5,591 nucleotides of DNA from Pseudomonadota bacterium (GTDB taxonomy: Bacteria > Pseudomonadota > Gammaproteobacteria > Steroidobacterales > Steroidobacteraceae): the NCBI GenBank assembly GCA_021779875.1, contig JAJXZV010000062.1, forward strand, positions 1 through 5,591, read 5' to 3'. The position numbers and the translations under genes are program-made. The notes beneath the pieces are model-generated. The model ran no database searches. It was not told the DNA's origin and saw nothing but the letters and a program-made list of their open reading frames with translations. Positions 1 through 4,912 of the stretch are shown here, one piece after another. Positions within the stretch are counted from its first letter, which is position 1, and the number at the start of each line of letters is the position of its first letter.

Positions 1-1
1 G

Positions 2-841
2 GCGCGCCTGCAGGCGCGCCACCCGCTCCCGCTCGGCAGCCGGCGCCCGCGTCGCCAGCGCGAACGCCTCCCCCATGCCGACCACCTGGTGCGTCGGCAC
101 CGTGCCCGGGCGCAGCCCGCGCTCCTGGCCGCCGCCGTACATCTGCGCGCGCAGCTGCACCGCGCGGGCGCGCGACACCAGCAACGCGCCGACCCCCTTG
201 GGTCCATACGCCTTGTGCGCCGACAGCGACATCAGATCGATCCCGTCGGCCGCGAAATGCAGATCGCACTTGCCCACGCTCTGCGCCGCATCCACGTGCA
301 GACGCGCGCCGCCGTGACGCGCGCACAGGCGCGCGATCGCCGCGACGTCCTGCACCACGCCGATCTCGTTGTTCACGTGCATCACCGACACGAGCACCGT
401 GTCCGGCCGCAGCGCCTCGGCCACGCGCTGCGGATCGAGGATCCCGCTCGGTCCGGGCGACAGGTACGTCACGCGCCACCCCTGGCGCTCGAGCTCGCGG
501 CACGGATCGAGCACCGCCTTGTGCTCGGTGCGCACCGTCACGAGGTGCCGGCCCGCGTCGCGGTGATACTGCGCCACGCCGAACAGCGCGAGATTGTTCG
601 CCTCGGTGGCGCCGGAGGTGAACACCACCTCGGCCGGCGCCGCGCCGACCGCCTCGGCCACCTGGGCGCGGGCGGCCTCGACGAGCTCGCCGGCCGCCTC
701 GCCGTAGGCATGGCCCGCGGATCCGGGGTTGCCGAACGCGCCCCCGGCCGTCAGGCACCCGGCCATGCGCGCCGCGACGCGCGGATCGACCGGCGTGGTC
801 GCCGCGTAGTCGAGATACACCGGCGCGCCGGCCGCGCTCAT
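2..841 (-). CDS. iscS: Cysteine desulfurase, IscS type (partial, C-terminus outside window)
   Basis: A PLP enzyme that takes sulfur from L-cysteine, leaving alanine and an enzyme persulfide; the sulfur feeds Fe-S cluster assembly and tRNA thiolation in the cytoplasm. The first 280 codons are present. Visible family marks are YLDYAATTPVDPRV (residues 9-22), FTSGATEANN (74-83), TEHKAVLD (105-112) with the catalytic-region His107, MHVNNEIGVVQD (154-165), HVDAAQSVGK (182-191) with PLP-contacting Asp184 and Gln187, and SAHKAYGPKG (207-216) with the PLP Lys210. These correspond to His104, Asp180, Gln183 and Lys206 of E. coli IscS. The mobile-loop active-site cysteine, near residue 328 in E. coli, lies beyond the left edge and cannot be checked. 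The ATG overlaps the trmJ stop (ATGA), and an AGGG lies 9 nt upstream of it. The class is clear. True IscS versus a stand-alone paralogue is less certain because no iscR is seen and the iscU side is off the window. Confidence 0.93.
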   Translation of the reverse strand, partial: MSAAGAPVYLDYAATTPVDPRVAARMAGCLTAGGAFGNPGSAGHAYGEAAGELVEAARAQVAEAVGAAPAEVVFTSGATEANNLALFGVAQYHRDAGRHLVTVRTEHKAVLDPCRELERQGWRVTYLSPGPSGILDPQRVAEALRPDTVLVSVMHVNNEIGVVQDVAAIARLCARHGGARLHVDAAQSVGKCDLHFAADGIDLMSLSAHKAYGPKGVGALLVSRARAVQLRAQMYGGGQERGLRPGTVPTHQVVGMGEAFALATRAPAAERERVARLQAR

Positions 842-1545
842 CCGCGCCGGCCCTGCACGGCGCTCAAGATGCCGCGCAGGATGTTCAGCTCGTTCTTGTC
901 GAGCCGCGCCCGGTTGAACAGGCGCCGCAGCCGTTCCATGAGATATCCCGTGCGATCCTCGAACTCGACCTCCTGGAGCACCCGCCACAGGTGCCGGTAG
1001 AAGTGCTCGAGGTCGCCCGACTCGGCGAGCGGCATCTCGAGCTGCGTGTGCGAGTGCGGCTGCTCGCGCGCGAGCAGCAACTCGTAGGACAGCAGCTGCA
1101 CCGACATGGCGAGATTGAGCGAGCAATACGCGGGATTCGCCGGTATGCGCACCAGCACGTTGCACACCTCCAGATCCTCGCTGGAAAGGCCGTAGCGCTC
1201 GGAGCCGAACAACAGGGCGGCGCGGTTGGCCGGGGGCAGCGCCGCGACTTGCGCGGCCAGGTCGCGCGGCGTCTGGAACTCCCAGGTGTACGAGCGCGGC
1301 CGCGAGGTGGTGCCGGCGATGAAGCCGCAGTCCGCCACCGCCTCCTGCACGCTCGAGACGACCCGCGCGCGCGCGAGCACGTCGTCGGCTCCGGCCGCGA
1401 GCGCGTCGGCCTCGGGGTGCGGGAAGGCGCGCGGCCGCACCAGCGTCAGATCCTCGAGCGCCATGTTCTTCATCGCGCGCGCCACCGACCCTATGTTTCC
1501 CGGATGGCTGGGGTCGATCAGGACGATGCGAACGAGATCGGTCAT
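838..1545 (-). CDS. trmJ: tRNA (cytidine/uridine-2'-O-)-methyltransferase TrmJ
   Basis: A SPOUT (SpoU-type) methyltransferase that uses S-adenosylmethionine to methylate the ribose of nucleotide 32 in the tRNA anticodon loop (Cm32/Um32 in E. coli). At 235 residues it is close to the 246 of E. coli TrmJ. The three SPOUT motifs are visible: HPGNIGSVARAMKN (residues 14-27) with conserved Arg23, LLFGSERYGLSSEDL (111-125), and IPANPAYCSLNLAMSVQLLSYEL (134-156), which forms the C-terminal part of the knotted cofactor site. The helical C-terminal extension (about 175-235, including HFYRHLWRVLQEVEF) is typical of TrmJ. ATG 1545 is the most upstream start that leaves a gap to suhB; no Shine-Dalgarno is seen before it, so a leaderless or very short-leader mRNA is possible. 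It is divergent from suhB, as in E. coli, and its last 4 nt overlap the desulfurase gene. Confidence 0.95.
   Translation of the reverse strand: MTDLVRIVLIDPSHPGNIGSVARAMKNMALEDLTLVRPRAFPHPEADALAAGADDVLARARVVSSVQEAVADCGFIAGTTSRPRSYTWEFQTPRDLAAQVAALPPANRAALLFGSERYGLSSEDLEVCNVLVRIPANPAYCSLNLAMSVQLLSYELLLAREQPHSHTQLEMPLAESGDLEHFYRHLWRVLQEVEFEDRTGYLMERLRRLFNRARLDKNELNILRGILSAVQGRRG
851..854 (-). promoter_or_regulatory. Shine-Dalgarno for the cysteine desulfurase, inside trmJ
   Basis: AGGG on the minus strand, 9 nt before the desulfurase ATG at 841 and inside the last codons of trmJ. Together with the ATGA stop/start overlap at 838-841 it supports ATG 841 as the start and suggests translational coupling to trmJ. 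Confidence 0.5.
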
Positions 1546-1549
1546 GCTC

Positions 1550-1558
1550 TGCTATTCT
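1550..1558 (+). promoter_or_regulatory. Candidate extended -10 promoter for suhB
   Basis: TGC followed by TATTCT fits an extended -10 element (TGnTATAAT, 4 of 6 in the hexamer). No convincing -35 lies 17 bp upstream. Transcription would begin about 7 nt downstream, around 1565, only some 5 nt before the suhB ATG at 1570. This agrees with the missing Shine-Dalgarno. Inferred from sequence only. Confidence 0.35.
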
Positions 1559-3861
1559 AGCGCCACCCTATGCAACCACTGCTCAATATCGGCGTGCGTG
1601 CCGCCCGCCGCGCCGGCGACCTGATCGTACGCAGCCTCGCGAAGCTCGATTCCCTGAAGGTCGACTCGAAGGGCCGCAACGACTTCGTCACCGACGTCGA
1701 CCGCAAGGCCGAGGCCGACATCATCGCCACCATCCGGCGCAGCTACCCCGGGCACGCCGTGCTCGGCGAGGAGAGCGGACGGACCGGGGACTCCGAGTAC
1801 CTGTGGATCGTCGATCCGCTCGACGGCACCACGAATTTCCTGCACGGGTTCCCGCAGTTCTCGGTGTCGATCGCCCTGCGGCACAAGAACCGGCTGGAAT
1901 GCGCTGTGATCTACGACCCGATGCGCCAGGAGCTGTTCACGGCCGACCGCGGCGGCGGCGCCCAGCTCGACGGCAAGCGGATCCGCGTCAGCTCCCAGCG
2001 CACGCTCGAAGGCTCCCTGATCGGCACCGGGTTTCCCTACCGCATGGATCCGGCGCACGTCGATCCGTACCTCGCCATGCTCAAGGCGGTGATGGCGACG
2101 GCCGCCGGCGTGCGCCGTCCGGGCTCGGCATCGCTGGATCTCGCGTACGTCGCGGCCGGACGCACCGACGGCTTCTGGGAGTTCAATCTGCAGCCGTGGG
2201 ACACCGCGGCCGGGGTGCTGTTGATCCGCGAGGCCGGCGGCCGGGTCGGCACGCCCTCGGGCGGGGACTACGAACTCGGGCCGAACGTCGTCGCCGGCAA
2301 TCCCAAGGTCTATGCCGGCCTGCTCGAGCTGATCGGCCCGCTGACCCCCGAGGCGCTGCGCGCCTGAGTCGGACCCGCGCCTTCGGCGCGCCCGCGCGGG
2401 CCGGCGGCGCGCGGCGGCGGTGCGCAGCCGGCTGTGCTTGTAGCCGTAGCCGAAGTACAGCAGGATCCCGAGCGCGCTCCACAGCACCAGCCGGATCCAG
2501 GTTCCGCGCGGCAGCGAATACGCCATGCCGGAGCAGAACAGCACGCCCATGATCGACACGAACCAGATGCCCCGCACCCGGAACGGGCGGTGCAGGTCCG
2601 GCCGCGTGTAGCGCAGCACCAGCACGCCGATGCACACCACGATGAACGCGATCAGCGTGCCGATGGACACGAGCTCGCCCAGGATGTCGATCGGCAGGAG
2701 CCCCGCGAGGGCGCCGGCGAGGATGCCGGTGATGAGCGTCGAGATGTGCGGCGTGCGATAGGTCGGGTGCACCTTGCCCAGGAACTTCCAGAGCAGCCCG
2801 TCGTTCGACATGGTCAGCCAGATGCGCGCCTGCGGGATGATCATGGTGATGATCACCGAGGTGAGTCCGAACAGCGCGCCCCAGATCACCCAGCTCGACA
2901 GCCAGGCGAGCTGCGGGTGCGCCTCGAGCGCCACCGCGACCGGCGCCGCGTCGTTCAAGCCCTTGAACGGCACCAGGCCGGTGAGCACCGCCGACATCAG
3001 GATGTACAGCAGCGTGCAGATCGCGAGGCTCCCGAGCATGCCGATCGGCATGCCCCGCTGCGGGTCCTTGGCCTCCTGCGCCACCGTCGAGACGCCATCG
3101 AAGCCGATGTAGGCGAAGAAGATGATGGCCGAGGCCTGCAGGATGCCGCTCCAGCCGAATTCGCCATAGGTGCCCGTGTTGGCCGGGATGTACGGATGCC
3201 AGTACGAGGGCGTCACGTAGGCGGCGCCGAAGGCGATCACCGCGATCACGATGCTGACCTTGATCGCCACGATGACCGTGTTGACCATCGCGGATTCCTT
3301 GATCCCCTTGTAGCAGAGGGCGGTGGTGACGGCGATGATGCCGATCGCCGGCAGATTGACCAGCGCGCCGGTAGCCTGCACGGCGCCGGTCGCGGTGGCC
3401 TCGAAGGGCGCGGACGACAGCCACGGGGGGATGAAGTTGATGCCGTAGTGCTCCAGCAGCTTGACGAAATACCGGCTCCAGCCCACCGCGACCGTCGAGC
3501 AGGCCACCATGTACTCGAGGATCAGGTTCCAGCCCACGAACCAGGCGATGAACTCGCCGAGCGTCGCGTAGCTGTAGGCGTAGGCGCTGCCGGCGACCGG
3601 CACCATCGCCGCGAATTCCGAATAGCACAGCCCGGCGAACATGCAGCCCAAGCCGGCGATCACGAACGAGATGACGATGGCGGGTCCCGCATGCTGGGCG
3701 GCGGCGAGCCCGGTGAGCACGAAGATGCCGGTGCCGATGATGCCGCCGATCCCGAAGGCGATCAGCGCCGGTATGCCGAGCGCCCGGACCAGGTGCTTAC
3801 CAGCCGCCTCCGCCTGGTATTCGGCGATCGGCTTGGTCGCGAGCATCCCTTTCATGTTCAT
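1552..3861 (-). CDS. APC-family amino-acid permease (CAT-like) with a run-on C-terminus
   Basis: An inner-membrane amino-acid transporter of the APC superfamily, resembling the bacterial CAT/YfnA/ApcT group; the substrate cannot be read from sequence. Residues 1-480 look like a complete permease with about 12 membrane helices. GIGGIIGTGIFVLTG (37-51) is the broken first helix with the glycine-rich substrate loop. Other marks are YSEFAAMVPVAGSAYAY (80-96), FFAYIGFDGVSTVAQEAKDP (248-267, sixth helix) and QARIWLTMSNDGLL (344-357), ending in a family-like GILLYFGYGYKHSRLR (465-480). Relatives are usually about 460-500 residues. Here no stop follows: the frame stays open for 289 more Arg/Ala-rich codons, almost all antisense to suhB, ending at TAG 1554-1552 (769 codons). 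That tail is probably not a functional domain. ATG 3861 was chosen as the most upstream start; ATGs at 3855 and 3846 are alternatives, and only a weak GGGTG lies upstream. The permease assignment is firm, its true 3' end is not. Confidence 0.85.
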   Translation of the reverse strand: MNMKGMLATKPIAEYQAEAAGKHLVRALGIPALIAFGIGGIIGTGIFVLTGLAAAQHAGPAIVISFVIAGLGCMFAGLCYSEFAAMVPVAGSAYAYSYATLGEFIAWFVGWNLILEYMVACSTVAVGWSRYFVKLLEHYGINFIPPWLSSAPFEATATGAVQATGALVNLPAIGIIAVTTALCYKGIKESAMVNTVIVAIKVSIVIAVIAFGAAYVTPSYWHPYIPANTGTYGEFGWSGILQASAIIFFAYIGFDGVSTVAQEAKDPQRGMPIGMLGSLAICTLLYILMSAVLTGLVPFKGLNDAAPVAVALEAHPQLAWLSSWVIWGALFGLTSVIITMIIPQARIWLTMSNDGLLWKFLGKVHPTYRTPHISTLITGILAGALAGLLPIDILGELVSIGTLIAFIVVCIGVLVLRYTRPDLHRPFRVRGIWFVSIMGVLFCSGMAYSLPRGTWIRLVLWSALGILLYFGYGYKHSRLRTAAARRRPARARRRRGSDSGAQRLGGQRADQLEQAGIDLGIAGDDVRPEFVVPARGRADPAAGLADQQHPGRGVPRLQIELPEAVGASGRDVREIQRCRARTAHAGGRRHHRLEHGEVRIDVRRIHAVGKPGADQGAFERALGADADPLAVELGAAAAVGREQLLAHRVVDHSAFQPVLVPQGDRHRELREPVQEIRGAVERIDDPQVLGVPGPSALLAEHGVPGVAAPDGGDDVGLGLAVDVGDEVVAALRVDLQGIELREAAYDQVAGAAGGTHADIEQWLHRVALE
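1554..1559 (-). promoter_or_regulatory. Candidate -10 element for trmJ-desulfurase operon
   Basis: TAGAAT on the minus strand matches the -10 consensus at 5 of 6 positions and is the only good hexamer in the 24-bp gap. The predicted transcription start, about 1547, is only 2 nt before the trmJ ATG, so the mRNA would be nearly leaderless. A -35 would have to lie inside the suhB coding region; TTGAGC at 1586-1581 is spaced too far (21 bp) to be convincing. It overlaps the suhB -10 candidate by five bases. Confidence 0.35.
1570..2367 (+). CDS. suhB: Inositol-1-monophosphatase family protein SuhB
   Basis: A Mg2+-dependent phosphatase of the inositol monophosphatase family. In E. coli, SuhB also joins the NusA-containing rRNA antitermination complex, and that role is often considered the more important one. 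The protein is 265 residues, against 267 in E. coli. Metal and phosphate site motifs are intact: GEESG (66-70) with Glu67/Glu68, WIVDPLDGTTNFLHG (79-93) with Asp82 and Asp85, and QPWDTAAG (208-215) with Asp211. Other SuhB-like blocks are KGRNDFVTDVD (34-44), YDPMRQELFTA (115-125) and LDLAYVAAGR (189-198). ATG 1570 is preceded by an in-frame TAG at 1558-1560, so the gene cannot start further upstream, and its N-terminus (MQPLLNIGVRAAR) aligns with the E. coli one. No Shine-Dalgarno is visible. It is divergent from trmJ and convergent with the permease, whose frame runs antisense through the whole gene. Confidence 0.96.
   Translation: MQPLLNIGVRAARRAGDLIVRSLAKLDSLKVDSKGRNDFVTDVDRKAEADIIATIRRSYPGHAVLGEESGRTGDSEYLWIVDPLDGTTNFLHGFPQFSVSIALRHKNRLECAVIYDPMRQELFTADRGGGAQLDGKRIRVSSQRTLEGSLIGTGFPYRMDPAHVDPYLAMLKAVMATAAGVRRPGSASLDLAYVAAGRTDGFWEFNLQPWDTAAGVLLIREAGGRVGTPSGGDYELGPNVVAGNPKVYAGLLELIGPLTPEALRA
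2376..2400. repeat. GC-rich stem-loops between convergent suhB and permease
   Basis: Just after the suhB stop, CGCGCC-TTC-GGCGCG (2376-2390) can form a 6-bp hairpin with a 3-nt loop, followed by the self-complementary CCCGCGCGGG (2391-2400). An alternative longer fold pairs 2374-2380 with 2394-2400. There is no T-run on either side, so this is not a canonical intrinsic terminator; weak bidirectional termination or mere GC-rich structure are both possible. Confidence 0.35.
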
Positions 3862-3892
3862 TGTGCACCCGAATTAGGTTGGGGGTGCCCGC

Positions 3893-3921
3893 ACTCTACT
3901 GGCGTGCCCGGCCAGGAACAA
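3893..3921 (-). promoter_or_regulatory. Candidate sigma70-type promoter for the permease
   Basis: On the minus strand TTGTTC (3921-3916) and TAGAGT (3898-3893) are separated by 17 bp, matching the -35 and -10 consensus at 3 and 4 of 6 positions. The predicted start near 3886 would give a leader of about 25 nt before ATG 3861. The -35 coincides with the T-rich tail of the secF terminator. Sequence-based guess. Confidence 0.35.
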
Positions 3922-3949
3922 GCGCGGCCGCTTCGGGTCGCGGCCGCGC
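3916..3949 (-). terminator. Intrinsic terminator of the secD-secF operon
   Basis: Nine bases after the secF stop, a perfect 10-bp inverted repeat (GCGCGGCCGC at 3922-3931 and its complement at 3940-3949) encloses an 8-nt loop. On the minus strand it is followed by TTGTTCC, a short T-rich stretch. The strong stem, its position directly after secF and the T-rich tail fit a rho-independent terminator, although the T-tract is imperfect. It would separate secDF transcription from the permease. Confidence 0.7.
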
Positions 3950-3958
3950 CGGGTCGCC

Positions 3959-4897
3959 CTAGGGCAGTCCGTCGACCTCTTCGGGCTTGGTGAGCTTGCG
4001 CTCGAGCAGATCGTCGGTGCGCAGACCGAGATCGAGCGCGAGCGCCGCCGACACGTAGATCGAGGAGTAGGTGCCGGCGATGATGCCGATCACCAGCGCC
4101 GCGGAGAAGCCGTGCAGGGTCTCGCCGCCGAACACCAGCAGCGCGACCACCACCAGGAGGGTGACGAGCTTGGTCATCAAGGTCCGCGACAGCGTCTGGT
4201 TGATCGACTCGTCGATGACCTGGGCGATGGTGAGCCGGCGGGCCGAACGCGCGCGCTCGCGCACCCGGTCGAACACGATGACCGTGTCGTTCAGCGAATA
4301 GCCGATCACCGCGAGGATGGCGGAGATGGCCGTCAGATCGAAGGTCATCCCGGTCGCCGCGAAGAAGCCGAGCACGCAGATCGGGTCGTGCAGCACGGCG
4401 AAGATCGCGCCGGCCGCGAGCTTCGGCGTGAAACGCAGCAGCACGTAGATCGCGATCAGCACCAGGGTCGCGGCGAGCGCCCACGCGCCCTTCACGAACA
4501 GCTCCTGGCCCACCTGCGGACCGACCACCTCGGTGCTCTGCAGTTTCGCCTCCGGATCGACCGACGCGAAGACCGCGAGGATGCGCGCACCGATCTGCTC
4601 GCCCTTGGCGCTCGGATCCGGCGGCAGGCGCACGCGGATGTCGCGCGAACTGCCGAAGGCCTGGACCTGGGCGTCGGCGACCCCGGCCTTGGCGAGCGCG
4701 TCGCGCAGCCGCTCGATGTTCGGGGCCTGCGGGAAATTCACCTCGACCACCACGCCGCCGGTGAAGTCCACGCCGAGATTCAGGCCGTGGATGCCCACGA
4801 GCACGAGCGACCCGATGATCAGCACCGCCGACAGCCCGTACCACACCCGGCGGGTGCTCATGAACGGGAAACGGGTCACCTTGTGAAAGAATTCCAT
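3959..4897 (-). CDS. secF: Protein translocase subunit SecF
   Basis: An inner-membrane RND-type subunit that pairs with SecD. The SecDF complex uses the proton motive force to pull preproteins through SecYEG on the periplasmic side. The protein is 312 residues from ATG 4897, near the usual 310-325. Six membrane helices are expected: about 17-36, 136-154, 160-180, 187-207, 243-262 and 264-288, with a periplasmic domain between the first two. Family motifs are GLNLGVDFTGG (38-48), FGSSRDIRVRLPP (81-93), VVGPQVG (124-130) and GYSLNDTVIVFDRVRE (199-214). Asp204 and Arg238 match E. coli Asp213 and Arg247, implicated in proton transport. The frame also offers TTG at 4903, two codons earlier. I prefer ATG 4897 because the AGGGG ribosome-binding site lies 10 nt before it but only 4 nt before the TTG. 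Only 13 bp separate it from the secD stop, so the two are co-transcribed; a terminator follows. Confidence 0.96.
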   Translation of the reverse strand: MEFFHKVTRFPFMSTRRVWYGLSAVLIIGSLVLVGIHGLNLGVDFTGGVVVEVNFPQAPNIERLRDALAKAGVADAQVQAFGSSRDIRVRLPPDPSAKGEQIGARILAVFASVDPEAKLQSTEVVGPQVGQELFVKGAWALAATLVLIAIYVLLRFTPKLAAGAIFAVLHDPICVLGFFAATGMTFDLTAISAILAVIGYSLNDTVIVFDRVRERARSARRLTIAQVIDESINQTLSRTLMTKLVTLLVVVALLVFGGETLHGFSAALVIGIIAGTYSSIYVSAALALDLGLRTDDLLERKLTKPEEVDGLP

Positions 4898-4907
4898 GTG
4901 CAACGAG

Positions 4908-4912
4908 CCCCT
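4908..4912 (-). promoter_or_regulatory. Shine-Dalgarno of secF
   Basis: AGGGG on the minus strand overlaps the secD stop codon (TAG at 4913-4911) and lies 10 nt before ATG 4897. It favours this ATG over the in-frame TTG at 4903, to which the spacing would be only 4 nt. The overlap with the secD stop suggests coupled translation of secD and secF. Confidence 0.6.

Larger units (their letters stand above)
1552..2421 (-). other. Open run-on tail of the permease frame, antisense to suhB
   Basis: From permease codon 481 onward the frame encodes Arg/Ala/Gly/Asp-rich, low-complexity sequence with no membrane helices and no recognisable domain. Its codons are in exact register with suhB codons on the other strand, so it can meet a stop only where suhB uses TTA, CTA or TCA. 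Those codons are rare in GC-rich genomes, and suhB evidently has none. The openness is therefore explained by base composition rather than by selection for protein. Whether the tail is translated cannot be told from sequence. Confidence 0.7.

Noticed and set aside
1..20. Synthetic cloning linker at the left edge
   Set aside because: The desulfurase reading frame passes through the palindrome without a break and the residues fit the family's helix region, so natural sequence is the simpler explanation.
89..1000. 303-codon plus-strand open frame opposite the desulfurase and the end of trmJ
   Set aside because: Arg/His-rich composition typical of antisense reading of GC-rich genes; the minus strand here codes clearly for conserved enzymes.
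991..1560. 189-codon plus-strand open frame opposite trmJ
   Set aside because: Antisense shadow in exact codon register with trmJ; compositionally biased and without a recognisable domain.
2183..3628. 481-codon minus-strand open frame within the permease
   Set aside because: A shifted frame of the permease, rich in Arg/Ala/His; the conserved permease motifs are all in the other frame.
2434..3993. 519-codon plus-strand open frame opposite the permease and the end of secF
   Set aside because: Its codons are in antisense register with the permease, where stops are rare in GC-rich DNA. The product is low-complexity Arg/His/Asp-rich and resembles no family.
3858..4844. 328-codon minus-strand open frame overlapping secF
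   Set aside because: An alternate frame of secF with Arg/Gly/Ala-rich composition; it crosses the secF terminator and has no membrane segments.
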